Positions 22,146-32,397 of a stretch of 64,000 nucleotides of DNA are shown here, one piece after another (the first letter of the stretch is position 1; each line of letters opens with the position of its first letter). The stretch comes from Loripinus fragilis (lineage: Eukaryota > Mollusca > Bivalvia > Lucinida > Lucinidae). Under the pieces are notes generated by a model. The model was not told where the DNA came from. It did not search any database and saw only the letters and a program-made list of their open reading frames with translations. The position numbers were made by a program, and so were the translations under genes. The stretch covers positions 76,170,252-76,234,251 of the forward strand of contig OZ026517.1 in the NCBI GenBank assembly GCA_964019695.1. Reading direction: 5' to 3'.

Positions 22146-22501
22146 CAGGGGCGTGACTGATGTCATATTGAAAGTACGCAGCGGGTGGGTATGGGAGGGG
22201 ATATCCCCCTCCCATACGTTCGGAAAAAAAATCAATATGTGAACTAAATGGTGGCTTCTCCTGCATTTTCTGAACCTTAACACCGACTTAATTGTTTCCA
22301 AAACAAAAGTGAAAAACAGTCAAAATCCTATTGCTTTGGTTCAGGATTATTGCAAAATCGGTATACTTCGGTATTAAAGACTTACCCGAGTGAGGCATGT
22401 TTTTATTGCATTTTTCGCGATTTAAGACGTTTTTATTTTTTGGACATTCAAAAATTAAAGTACGCAGCTGCGTACTTTGCGTATACGCAGGCACGCCCCT
22501 G
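22146..22501. mobile_element. 356-bp MITE, CAGGGGCGTG ends, 5-bp TSD
   Basis: The element begins CAGGGGCGTG and ends CACGCCCCTG, perfect 10-bp inverted ends. TTAGC lies on both sides (22141-22145, 22502-22506). Internal GTACGCAGC near 22175 is matched by AGTACGCAGCTGCGTACTTT near 22460, and a GGGAGGGGATATCCCCCTCCC palindrome-like word lies near 22192. CAGGGG ends are hAT-like; a 5-bp duplication is atypical for classical hAT (8 bp) but has been used to define a hAT5 group. Confidence 0.85.
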
Positions 22502-22744
22502 TTAGCTGGCCAGCAGATGAGGCTACAGCTTCAGGTCTCATCTGATAAACTGGAGAAGCTGGGGATTGAACTTGCGATTGTAGTTTTATCCACTACACCA
22601 AAGTGGCTCCATTTGCCACAATATAATTTAATCCTTGCCATGCATGCTGAGCCCTGGTATATCCAATTATTTAAACAGTGTAGATTCAGATCATCTGGTT
22701 TCTTCCTCACAGCCCTCTTCTTCAAAAATTAATATAAATGCCAT

Positions 22745-22960
22745 TTGTTACGCCTCAATGATGTCTGAGGGATATTGTTTTGGCCTCATCTGTGTGTGCA
22801 TCTGTCCCTCCTTCTGTCAATATATTTGGCAATCCGGAACATAATCTCAGAACCCATTGGTCAGATTTGAAGCATTTTTGGAAAGGATGATTCATACTAT
22901 CTACTGTGGGCAGTCAGCATTCTATTAGTTTTTTTAGCATTTGAGTTACTGCCCTTGACT
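22745..22960 (+). mobile_element. Helentron-like 5' remnant (family of 51213-52530)
   Basis: GAGGGATATTGTTTTGGCCTC, GTCTGGAACC-like words, CTCAGAACCCATTGGTCAGATTTGA and TTTGAGTTACTGCCCTTG align in order with 51230-51460. A more eroded copy of the same segment occurs at 23770-23955, in the next duplicated unit. Confidence 0.7.
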
Positions 22961-23354
22961 GAGTTAGAATAGAAGGCTTTATTGGCTTTTAAGGAGCAAT
23001 CTGATCTGGATTCTCTAGTGAATTTAAAAATTTGCAGCAGAAATGATAACAGATATTTTCAGGTCTAAAATATTCTGACACTTTTTGAAGTAGAATCTTC
23101 ATATTTCAGTCTTGGCCTGCTAGCAACAACTTATTTGTCTACTAATAATTGTGAACCTTTGCAAACGGTTTGGACCCAGATGAGGACAGACATAATGTCT
23201 GTCCTTATCTTGATCCAAATTCTCTGACACCCTGAGAGTGTTCCTGAAAGATTTTTTGAAAAAGTTGATTTTTGAAAAAGTCAACAGACCACAAAGCAAA
23301 AACTTTAAGCATGAAAAATTACCCAGCATGCTAAAAGTTTTTGTTTTTCTTCAG

Positions 23355-23488
23355 ATGATGGGTAGAGAGCCTCAAGGAAAGGCAATGAATTAATATGTAG
23401 ATATCCACTGAGTCAACGTCACAGCAATCCAGAAACTTGAATAACCAGGAGAAAAGAAGAAAACCTACAAAATTGGAAAACAGCAGAC
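23355..23488 (+). other. exon-like block 2 (5' splice site decayed)
   Basis: It is preceded by GTTTTTCTTCAG and starts ATGATGGGTAG like blocks 1 and 3. The last ~13 bp and the GTAAG donor seen in the paralogues are deleted, the sequence running directly from GCAGAC into GTTTTACTTGAC. It is therefore probably not used as an exon. Confidence 0.4.
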
Positions 23489-24246
23489 GTTTTACTTGAC
23501 ATGATATTAATTAACCCATGTCATGCTGAATATTTTCATGTACTACACTCCTCCCCAATTTTTATCCTCTTAACCTGCAGCATTCCATTGTTAGCATGTA
23601 TCAGAATGGAAAACAATCTGATTGCATTGTAAGAAGCCATCTGATCTGGATCTACAGTGTTTTCAGAAAAGGATTAATCCCAGTTCAGTAAGACGAGGGT
23701 TCATCCTTACTTTACACACTGAGCCCTGATATAAAGTGTAGATCCAGAACATTTTGCTTCTAAATGGCCATCTTCAAAATTATGTCATTTTACTGTGTGC
23801 ATCCATTCATCCTTCTGGCCATCCATTTATTAATCTGGAACCTTATCTCTGTACCCATTAGTCAGATTTGGTACTATGGACACTGGACAGTCAACTGCCT
23901 ATTAATTTTGTCAGAATTGACTTGTTAAAACTTGAGTAGCTGTTCTTGACTATTAAAGTTGAGTGCAAATTATCTAAAATTTCGAACACTTGTTACCTGC
24001 AGAAAAGTGCTAGACAAACACCTGCAAGCCTATATTGCAAACAATATGGATCGAAATTAGACTAAGGAGTAGTCTGATCTGGATTCATGGCATTTGCTTC
24101 CATGATAAAAGTAGTCTCAAGTGCATTAAAAAATATGCAGCGGACATGTTAACAAGGCATTTTCAGGACTAAAATGTACTGGTGCAATATGAGTTTAGAA
24201 TTTTGAAACAACAGAGATTATTCATATTCATTAAGTCGGGCAGTTT

Positions 24247-24343
24247 AGTTAAGAGTGTGTAACAGGAAAATCATTTTCTTATTTCTCAACCAAAACTGTT
24301 AAAACTGATGGGTAAGGAAATATTTATAATTTTACGCTCAACA
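24247..24343. mobile_element. GAACCGTCTC-family MITE with palindrome deleted
   Basis: GAGTGTGTAACAGGAAAATC, TTTCTCAACCAAAAC, AACTGATGGGTAAGGAAATA and ATAATTTTACGCTC are the two flanks seen at 24905-25045 and 32123-32285, joined without the central AAGAACCGTCTC hairpin. Confidence 0.7.
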
Positions 24344-24405
24344 ATTTTAAAATTGTTTATCTAAGCCTTTGTATTAATTTTAAAAGTGTTTAGCTTTTCC
24401 TTCAG

Positions 24406-24554
24406 ATGATGGGTAGAACCTCAAGGCAAGGAGAAGAACTCTTGTGTGTTTGTCCCAATGGTCAATGTGAAGGTATAAATCCAGGAACATAATTAACCAG
24501 GATCCTTCAGAAATAGAGAACCTACAAAATTTGAAAACAGCAGACTACAAGCTG
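24406..24554 (+). other. exon-like block 3 (splice-site flanked)
   Basis: TTTTCCTTCAG precedes ATGATGGGTAG, and the block ends CAAGCTG with GTAAGT following, 149 bp later. The first ATG opens 29 codons before TAA. Paralogous to 21949-22093, with both splice motifs kept despite divergence within the block. Confidence 0.45.
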
Positions 24555-24689
24555 GTAAGTTTTACTTGACATGTTATTAATTCATTTGAATGATTGTGCG
24601 CCCATCAAAGTCTCAGATCAGCTAGCTCATGGGTCCCACGTTTCTTCAGGTGTAGATTTATGACTGATCAACTTATAACTGGCTCAAAT

Positions 24690-24870
24690 CTATATCTAGT
24701 ATCTTCTCATCATGGCACATGATTGCCCAGTGATTTAAAATAAGCACAACAGTGTCAAAAATTACCCCCTGACTCCAAAGATAGAAGGTCAAATATTTAA
24801 ATTTTGCAATAACCAAGTTTTAACCAAAGTTTTGCATGCAGACAGAGGAACATGTCAAACTAGAGATCAG
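24690..24870 (+). mobile_element. Helentron-like internal remnant
   Basis: ATGATTGCCCAGTG, ACAGTGTCAAAAATTACCCCC, AAGGTCAAATATTTAAATTT and GCAATAACCAAG follow the order of 51564-51680 inside the element at 51213-52530. Ends are not preserved. Confidence 0.6.
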
Positions 24871-24904
24871 TTACACTTAGGTATCAACAGGCCCCCAGAT
24901 ATGA

Positions 24905-25045
24905 GTGCGTAACAGAAAATTATTTTCATATTTCTCAACCAAAACATGTGTGGGTACTCAAAAGAACCGTCTCGATGAGACAGTTCTTTTAAGCACCCAA
25001 AACACATGTTTAAACGGAAGGTTAAGAAAATAATCACAATTTTAT
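24905..25045. mobile_element. palindromic MITE, GAACCGTCTC family
   Basis: Flanks with TTTCATATTTCTCAACC and GTTAAGAAAATAATCAC are roughly inverted. The centre is a hairpin, GTACTCAAAAGAACCGTCTC against GAGACAGTTCTTTTAAGCAC. Related copies lie at about 29050-29165, 32123-32285 and 36690-36800, and in every long array unit (37085, 40830, 45300, 50280 and 55745). A divergent half is at 10840-10890. No fixed target duplication was recognised. Confidence 0.75.
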
Positions 25046-25933
25046 GCTAAAAAAATAGCTTAACTTGCCCCATGTATTGATATAAGTTGTCAAGTCACTT
25101 TTGGCTTTGATGTTCAGTAAAAATGCTGAATCAAATTCTTGTGCTTTTTAGAAGCTACACTGTAAATCAGGTTTATTGCAGAGCTTCTCAAAGCGTGATA
25201 AAAACAAGAATTGTGGTAAATGCTCTAAAATTCGAACACCAGTTGCCTGCCAAAAAAGCCTAGACAAGCATCACAGACACAGATCAGACTGCTTCCAAAG
25301 AAGCATTTCCGTATTTAAAGAGTTCTATAGTAGCAGTCTGATCAGAGTCTTCCCTGTATGAATCTCTGACAAGCATTTTGTGAATTACAACTAAACCTTG
25401 ATAATTAACCCACACTTTATTTGAGAACAGAAAGAGAAAAGTGTTTCAAATCTTAGAACATTTACATACTACGACAATTCTCAGCTGCATGATAGTGAAT
25501 CCATGTAAGATTGGCATACTGTCATTATTTTTTAGCCAGTTTGAGCTTTTGAAAAATTTCTCGACTTTGTGAATCTCTGCCGTATTTTAATCCTTATCAG
25601 ATCAATGAAATTTTCTATAAAGTTAAATACAGCAAAGTAAGAATGGCGGGTTGTATATTATGAGAGGTCACTAAAATATTGTATTTCTCTGAAGATTGCG
25701 ATTTTGTCTAAGCAAACAGTGCAGACCTTGATGAAATGGGACATTATCCTGCACATCCAGTGGCTCAGTGTTATAGAGAGCTTGACCTAATTGAGCTTGC
25801 TAACTAGAGTCTGGACTAGAAAAAAAAAATCAAAATCCTGTTGTCAAGTAATGACTTCCAAAGTAAGTGACAAATGGTGAAAAGAGGGTACAAGGCATTT
25901 TTTATGTGATTTTCTGTGTTATGTTTTCTCCAG

Positions 25934-26010
25934 ATGAATGATGTGTGGAAACCTGTAGGCTGGGCACCAGAGAATTTCTGCATGCAAAGAGGACATTATC
26001 AGAGATAGTG
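25934..26010 (+). other. exon-like block 4 (splice-site flanked)
   Basis: TATGTTTTCTCCAG precedes ATGAATGATGTGTGG, and GATAGTG is followed by GTAAGTTGG 77 bp later. It has acceptor and donor consensus but is not paralogous to blocks 1-3 beyond the ATGA start. No protein domain is recognisable. Confidence 0.35.
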
Positions 26011-26329
26011 GTAAGTTGGTGTTAAAAAAAAAACTCCCAGTGGCAACATGACATCATAACAACATGACATCAGTATCATGTTCCTTGACTTCTTATCTGA
26101 AGCAATATGGAAATCAATTATTTTTGTCAACCATGTGACATAATTTGTTGTTGTTTTGATGTCATGATGTCGGGTTATTGTTGCTTTGTTCTCTTGTTCA
26201 AATCAAACTAACTTTAATATTGAAGGCAACTGAATTGGTTGTATTTGTACCAATTGTCATTTCAGAGAACTTTGCAATCTTTTGTGTAACTCTTGTTGTC
26301 CTATTAACTCTTTGCCGACTATGTATGTG

Positions 26330-26480
26330 TCATCTACAAAATGTCAGGCCTGATCTGGATCCAAACTATTTGAATTTCTGATGGTATTCCTGCAATAATT
26401 TTCAAAAAAGTTGATTTTGAAAAAAATCAGCAGACGACAAAAAAGCATGCAAAATTACCCGGCATGCAAAGAGTTAGCAA
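26330..26480. repeat. dispersed repeat, CTGATCTGGATCCAAAC family
   Basis: The phrase GGCCTGATCTGGATCCAAAC, TTTGA-rich spacer, GATGGTATTCCTG, TTTTGAAAAAA and CAGCAGACGAC recurs with variation near 11790-11990, 21776-21905, 23155-23340 and 27855-28000. In several copies the left part is a hairpin (for example CAGACATAATGTCTG near 23190). It looks like an old palindromic MITE family without preserved ends. Confidence 0.6.
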
Positions 26481-26554
26481 CCCTTTTTCATTCTGATGGA
26501 TTTTGCCATACATATTGATACAAAAAGTATGAAATTGTTGATTTTGTATCTTAA

Positions 26555-26763
26555 CTCTTAAAGTGCCAATCACGACTGCAGCAGACAACTAATTTTTTTT
26601 AACATCTTTCCTAGTTTTCGACAAAAATAAGGTATGATATTTCATGAGAATCATCTGCCAGCAGACGATTCTCATGAAATATCATGCATTATTTGTTATT
26701 TTTGAAAAGCAGGAAAATTTTGAAAATGTTGTCTGCTTCAAATTATAGGTGGCGCTTTATGGG
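26555..26763. mobile_element. piggyBac-like MITE (CCCATAAAGC ends), copy 2
   Basis: Intact TTAA lies on both sides (26551-26554, 26764-26767). The right end GGTGGCGCTTTATGGG is inverted relative to the left CTCTTAAAGTGCCA, and the interior hairpin TATGATATTTCATGAGAAT matches copy 1 at 21002-21204. Confidence 0.88.
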
Positions 26764-26838
26764 TTAAGAGGTTGCCTGTCAAAATTTCTATAAAATGATG
26801 TGTTCCTGTCCTTAAGAATGTTTTTATCTCAGCAAATA

Positions 26839-27435
26839 CAGTCAGGCACTGGAAGGAAAACCTTCCAAGCCAAAAGTATGCCTTTTTGGAAGGAATAGTC
26901 TTCCAACTTAACAATTTCACTATAGATGGATTTTCCTTCCAATTAGTTTTTTCACTGAAAATTGGAAAGACTTACCATCCATCTTAATGACAAGTTTTGG
27001 ATGGAAAAGCCTTCCAAAATATCCTTTGCATTGCAAATTTGGCATCCGATCGCAGGGTTAATGATGTAATTAGTATGTTTTCATTACATAACCAAGCAGA
27101 AAAATCATGTTTCTACTTGATAAATCTTATTGCAATATAGGTAACAGAAATTAAGATCATTTATCAATCTTTTCTTGTCACTGGTGTTAGAGAAAGTTTG
27201 CAAACTTGTGATGCCTTTTCTTGAAGATATCTTTTCAAGGCATGCAGTATTACATATGTGTGTTACTATAAATAAATCTGGATGGAAGTCCAGGCAATCA
27301 CAAACAGATGCTTAGGCTTATTTATGGGAGGAAATGTTTCTATTTCTAGAAATAGAACTAAAATTGAGAGATTGTTAGATTAGAAGGAATTTACATCCAA
27401 GTCTGTTGGAAGGTTTTCCTTCCAGTGCCTGACTG
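26839..27435. mobile_element. 597-bp MITE with perfect 30-bp inverted ends
   Basis: The left end CAGTCAGGCACTGGAAGGAA, continuing to 26868, is the exact reverse complement of the right end (27406-27435). The duplication AAATA occurs at 26834-26838 and 27436-27440. Further TTCCAA/TTGGAA-rich words are scattered inside, making it partly self-complementary. No frame is recognisable. Perfect ends imply recent mobility. A 5-bp duplication and CAG ends match other elements here (22146, 30246, 33615). Confidence 0.9.
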
Positions 27436-28090
27436 AAATAGTGCAGGCGCTGATGAAATGCAATCTTATGTGGCATTTCATCTGGGTCTGCACTGTTTGA
27501 CAAAGTACCTGTTTACTGGTATCCAGTATGAAAAGGATTGAGCCTGGATCCATCTCTTTTTTAATCACAATGTAGTTCCAGATCAGCTGGCTTGTTTTCA
27601 ATTTATTCTGTGAATCCATGTGATTCTGAAGCTCTTGCTATTTGGTTTTTTGGAAAAAATAGTTATCTTGTTTTCATTAAAATTCTGGGTTTGTGTGGTG
27701 TATTAATCCACTAATAGTTTCACCTGAGGGGACTGTATTATACCCTACCTGACAATTCACTTTTTTTCTACGTAGTACTTTTTCATGCTTTTTTGTCATC
27801 GGCTGATTTTTTTTCAAAATCAAGATTTTCTAATAGCTCTTTCAGTATGTCAAGCAGTTTGGATCCAGACAAAGCCCGACATTTTGTCAGGCCTGAGCTG
27901 GGCCCAAAATGTTTGCAAAGGTTATCAGCACAAGTAGGCAAAGAGACAACAGCCAAGCAAAAGTTCGCAAAAAAGTTGCTCCCCCGTGTAAAAAAGTCAA
28001 CTGTAACCTCTGTTGGTTTTTTGTGTGAACAGTGAATCTTGATACTAATAAGTCTTTCACCTGCCAGTGACATCTTTTGTTCTCAGCCAT

Positions 28091-28393
28091 GCACAGATCC
28101 AAAGGGGAGGCTGGACAGGGGGTCCTGACCCCCCACTCCCTTGAAAATCACAAAGCTATGGAGTTCCTTAGCAATACTGGTCCAGATCCTCTGGAAAATC
28201 ACAAAGCTACCAAGCCAGCGTTCAACGGTGGGCCATCATCGGCCCGCCAGTGAAACGCCATTTAAATGGCCTTTTGCTGGCGGGCCAATGATGGTCCACT
28301 TTTAGTGGTAATAGGATCCTCTCTCCCTCATCAAGAAATAAAGTTGTCAGAGTTGAGTTGGATCCCCTCTGACGAAACTTTCTGGATCTGTGC
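28091..28393. mobile_element. GGATCC-type MITE, copy 2
   Basis: The left end GCACAGATCCAAAGGGG and right end TTTCTGGATCTGTGC are inverted. Internal order matches 12243-12552: ATCACAAAGCTA, GGTCCAGATCC, then the central palindrome GAAACGCCATTTAAATGG flanked by GGCCCGCCAG / CTGGCGGGCC, then GGATCCTCTCTCC. Confidence 0.78.
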
Positions 28394-29049
28394 TTGTTAT
28401 ATGTCAGCTGATAACTTTTAACAGTTTGTACCCAAATCAGGCCAGACAAAACGACACAATAATGTTTCCTGGAAATAGCTAGAGCAAATATGATCCATCC
28501 AAAAAGAATACTTATCAGGGTTATAAAAGACTATATAAATCTTCTCTGAAACTAGTGTAACTAAGGACCTCGGACAGTTTCCTATTCAATCTGCCCAAGT
28601 TTTGACAGCCTGTGGCTAGGATAATGCATAACTGACAACTATATTTTTGTGCTTAAATCAAACCCTTACATTTAGTGCACCTAGCAAAATAAAAATATTC
28701 TGAAAGTATTTCATAAATATGCCAGGACTTTAGGGTTAAGGAGGTGGGGGTATTTTTTGTGACCAAATTTTATTTCACAGAAAGTCAAAGATTCGTCGAT
28801 TATTCACCTAAATACATGTAAATATTATGTTTGTGGCAAAAAACTTGAGACTAAAGTGATGCGTTTGCATAAAATTCCGGTTGAGAAGATTTCATTGTTT
28901 CATCTAAAGAAGTGTGCTGTCAATTACTTTTGACTATTACCTGTAATGTTCCAAGTCAACCAGTTTGACTAGTGCACTGAGGTGTATCATATCTGCATAC
29001 TGTTTAAATCATTGTCTAGATAAACACAGTTTTGAGTGTAAAATCGTTA
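28394..29049. other. no recognised feature
   Basis: AT-rich non-coding sequence. No element ends, exon signals or domains could be supported. Confidence 0.3.
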
Positions 29050-29848
29050 ATATTTTCTTATACATCAGATTTAACCTATAATTTGGTGCTTAAAAGAACC
29101 GTCTCATTGATAAGGTTCTTTTGAGTACCCCAAACATATGTTTTAGTTGAGAAATGAGACAATTAATTACTTTGTAAGCACTCATAACTAAAGCCCTGAT
29201 ACATGCCATTGCAAATTGATATTTACCTACAGGTTTTTACAAAATAAGTTTCCAATAAGTTTTTATAATACAGTGTTTTTTAGCATTTCGACAGCGTTCC
29301 CCCCCCACCCCCGTGACCAATCATGCCGTTTTTATATGGTGTGTGAAATATAAAACTACAACTGTATGTAAAAGGATTAGTTTGGTCACTAATGAAATAT
29401 CTGGTATTTTTTCTTTTTAAAAGTTAATATCAAATAGTCAAAGACAATTAAAGTGAACAGGATTCTGTTCATGTATGCTTAATTACAATCAGCTGCATAT
29501 AACCATACATTTTGTAGGATATCCTTCGCTAACATAGTTACCATAGCAACGCAAAGTAGTGTGTTTATAAAAAAAATGAGTAAATCAGTTGCTAGGCAAC
29601 CAAAATAAAGGATATGCATATTTGGTTATTTTTTTTATAGCATTTTGTGTAACACTAAGATTGTTTATTAGAAGGCATAATATCATCTAGTTCTATACTC
29701 GCAAAAAGATCAGAATTCAGAGCTATTTATTGGAATCACTATTTGACTAGGGGCGTAGGCAGTAGCTTTAAGTGTGTGTTTTTTTTAAAAAAAAACAACA
29801 AAGTTTTATCTTTGTCAATTGATCTTCAAGTAACCAAAGGTTTAATTA

Positions 29849-29937
29849 GGGTGTCTGTCTGTCTGTCTGTATGTCTGTCCATCTGTCTGTCTGTCTATCC
29901 ATCTTTCTATCCATCTGTATGTCTGTCTGTCTGCTGA
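29849..29937. repeat. (GTCT)n / (ATCC) degenerate microsatellite
   Basis: GTCTGTCTGTCT alternates with ATCCATCT-type interruptions over about 90 bp. The Cys-Leu-Ser-Val frame across it is repeat-derived. Confidence 0.92.
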
Positions 29938-29967
29938 TGATGAATGAAACAAATAACATCTGTTAGT

Positions 29968-30048
29968 GCTCTGTGTCTCTTCCTCACAATGCTGTTGGTT
30001 GGTCTGCAATGTGATTGTGGTATTTCTTGACCATACTCACTTACTTTT
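29968..30048 (+). mobile_element. 3' terminus of the Penelope-like family
   Basis: GTGTCTCTTCCTC, GGTCTGCAATGTGATTGTGG and TATTTCTTGACCATACTCAC align with 49788-49880, the last ~90 bp of the element inserted in the long array. Only the 3' tip is left. Confidence 0.65.
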
Positions 30049-30245
30049 CAAAATCATTTGGCAAAAATGGTTACTAGAAGACCAGAAGTATAGCTAAAAT
30101 AAATTGGATTGTTGCAGAACATGGGACAACAAGGGGGTGTAGCCAGTTGCCATTTTGTAACTTTATAAAAGAAACTTAAACAATCTTCTTCTGAAGCCAA
30201 TGGTCAGATTTCAATGTAGTTTACTTGTTGATCTTCTACCTCACA

Positions 30246-30659
30246 CAGGGTTCGCATAGGCTTGAAAAGTACTTGAATTTAGAGGGCTTTCTTGAAAAGT
30301 CCTTGAAAATTTAATCTGCCTTGAAAAGTACTGAAAAATCACTAAAAAGCCTTGAAAAGTCCATGATTTTTTTTTATTTTCTGTAGAACTGAACACTGTT
30401 GATAGAGATCTAAATCAGTACAAAATTGTTGTGCCTTTATTTGGTGCAGCAAATGCTGCACCAAATAAAGGCACAACAATTTCATACTCATTTTCTAGTA
30501 CTTGTTTCTCCATTATCTCAGTGTAGCATTTTTGAAGAAGAATTTTAACACTTCGGGCAGTATTTTTCCTAAATTTTTAGTCCTTGAAAACTGTAAAAAC
30601 AGTCTTGAAGTCCTTGAAAAGTCCTTGAATTTTACTCCAACTTCCCTGTATGAACCTTG
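30246..30659. mobile_element. CAGGGTTC-type MITE, copy 1, palindromic core
   Basis: The left end CAGGGTTCGCATAGGCTTG and right end CCCTGTATGAACCTTG are inverted. Flanks are TCACA (30241-30245) and TTACA (30660-30664), one mismatch. Near both ends GAAAAGT/CCTTGAA words repeat. At the centre (about 30427-30481) is a long perfect palindrome: TTGTGCCTTTATTTGGTGCA, then its complement after GCAAATGC. The other copies at 33615, 45981, 50963 and 56433 show 5-bp duplications clearly. Confidence 0.88.
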
Positions 30660-30956
30660 TTACAAGCTTACACAAATTTGATCTGTAGACAAATATACAT
30701 TGCCGGGAGGCATGGCTGAGTTTTCCATATCCATGTATTAGAAACTGTAAAACCAAATAATCAGGTGAGTGATCAAGGGCCACTTGGCCCTCTTGGTTTT
30801 CTTTTTGACATGACTTCTTCAGTTGCGTGCAGTTATTCTTTGTTGGCATCAATTTATCATAATCGACTAAGTTTGCAGCCTGTATGGTAGCACTGGTTAA
30901 GTGATTTGCCCTTATGTTTCGTAAAAATTACCTGCATGGTGTCACAACATTAAAAT

Positions 30957-31012
30957 TACACATCCATCTCATCCCCATCTCCACTCATGGAGAAGGGGAT
31001 GAGGTAGATGTG
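30957..31012. repeat. 56-bp hairpin
   Basis: ACACATCCATCTCATCCCC and GGGGATGAGGTAGATGTGT form the arms with one mismatch; the loop includes CATCTCCACTCATGGAGAA, itself partly self-complementary. It lies just upstream of a truncated retrotransposon. Confidence 0.88.
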
Positions 31013-31040
31013 TCATTTAATGAATTCATCACTTTCCTTT

Positions 31041-31537
31041 GAGCTTTTAGCTTATAAAGAAATTGTTTTCTGTTGGGTTCCTAGTCATATAGGTATCCAA
31101 GGGAATGAGACGGTAGATAAGCAAGCAAAACATCGCTTTCATTAGAACCAACTTCTTTTAAGATTCCATTTTCTAATTTTAAGCCATCTATCAATAAATA
31201 TATCTTGGAAGAATGGCAAACTTCATGGACTAACAGCATTGGAAATAAACTTCTTGACATAAAACCAATTATTGGTGAACATCAATCAGTTGTTCGAAAC
31301 ATTAGAAAAGAAGAATTCATTTTGGCTCGACTCCATTTAGGTCATACAAGAGTCACACATTCATACTTACTACTAGGTGAAGAGCAATCACAATGTGTTG
31401 GTTGCGATGCACCATTCACTGTAGGTCACTTCCTTTTGGAGTGTGGCGATTTTGCACAAGTAAGAAATAATTGCTTCCATGTTGATAACATGAAAGAATT
31501 ATTTCAAGATATACATATTGATAGTATTATGACATAG
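31041..31537 (+). pseudogene. I/Nimb-type non-LTR element, RNase H and tail
   Basis: The first phase reads YKEIVFCWVPSHIGIQGNE followed by TVDKQAKH before a stop at 31143. W-V-P-S-H-x-G-I-x-G-N-E-x-x-D is the C-terminal RNase H motif of I-type retrotransposons. A second phase (to the stop at 31535-31537) encodes EEWQTSWTN, HQSVVRNIRKEE, LARLHLGHTRVTHSYLL, QCVGCDAPFTVGHFLLEC and FAQVRN. The Cys-x2-Cys...His...Cys pattern is the usual zinc-binding tail of these ORF2 proteins. Endonuclease and reverse transcriptase are missing, as in a 5'-truncated copy, and the phase change shows it is dead. Confidence 0.85.
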
Positions 31538-31889
31538 GCCAAATAAATCTTTTTAACAAAATCTAGTTGCTATTTTTAAAATCATATTTTGTTTTACATT
31601 TGTATCAGACCATAATACAGATTCTTTAATGTTGTATTCTGTTCAGTTAAAGAACATGTACAGTTATCTGAATAGCTCTTTGAAACTGTCAGATATTGTA
31701 CGTGGTCTCTCCTGTCAACAATCATATTGCAACTAATTATCATTATACAAACTCATCATCATCATTCCTTTTATTTTATCTTATAAATTTTTACTTTTTC
31801 CATCTTCATCATGTTTAGTTTATTACCGTCTGACGCTAATGACCCACAAGGGTTGATGCGTCGTTAAGAACCAAACAAACAAACAAAAC
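31538..31889 (+). mobile_element. 3' UTR of the I/Nimb-type element
   Basis: Non-coding AT-rich sequence runs from the stop codon to GACGCTAATGACCCACAAGG and CGTCGTTAAGAACC, then an (ACAA)n tail ending about 31889. A GACGC...CGTTAA ending followed by a simple repeat is the expected 3' terminus of such elements. Confidence 0.7.
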
Positions 31890-32122
31890 TTTCCTTTGAG
31901 ACAGGTTTCAACAGGCTTCTGTAATTTCAGTCATTAGACAACAAAATTAACCCACTTTAGTTAAGGGTTTCAAAGATGGCTAGATTTTTTGAAAAGCTTA
32001 TACTTGTCTTTGACATGCTCATAAGTCTGAAAGGTATCAGGATCATAAGATGGAAGAATATTGAAAGATTTTTTCTCTATAGAGGATCGAGTCAACATTT
32101 TTCATTGTTGGTTGTCTTTCAG

Positions 32123-32285
32123 GCATTTAGTTAAGAGTGTGTACCAAAAAAATAATTTACTTATTTTTAAACCAAAACATATGTTGTGGGTATTCAAAAG
32201 AACCATCCCAATGAGACGGTTCTTTTGAGCACCCTAAACATATGCTAAAACTGATGGGTAAGATAATATTTACAATTTATTGCTA
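32123..32285. mobile_element. palindromic MITE, GAACCGTCTC family, copy
   Basis: GTTAAGAGTGTGTACC opens the copy, the hairpin TTCAAAAGAACCATCCC / GAGACGGTTCTTTTGAGCAC is central, and CTGATGGGTAAGATAATATT closes it. The left arm has two substitutions not matched in the right, so the hairpin is slightly eroded. Confidence 0.75.
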
Positions 32286-32397
32286 AAATAATTTTTTTTA
32301 TCCAAACCTATATCTTTCATTTTTTGCATTATCTGTGCTTGAAGATAGGCTTTGTCCTCATGGACAGTACAGACATTCTGTGGCATCTCCTCTAGCT

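Larger units (their letters stand above)
21590..24580. repeat. diverged tandem duplication, ~1.0-1.4-kb units
   Basis: Three units begin near 21590, 22985 and 24060 with AAGGAGCAGTCTGATCTGGA or a close variant. Each follows the order: palindrome-derived GATCTGGAT segment, AATATGCAGCAGACAT, TTTTCAGGACTAAAATATAC, CTTCAGATGATGGG block, then GTTTTACTTGAC or similar. The middle unit also has a Helentron relic at the same relative place as the flanking ones. Later insertions (for example 22146-22501) make unit lengths unequal. Confidence 0.75.

Noticed and set aside
29743..29765. TAGGGGCGTAGGCAG, resembling a hAT end
   Set aside because: No inverted partner or target duplication was found nearby.
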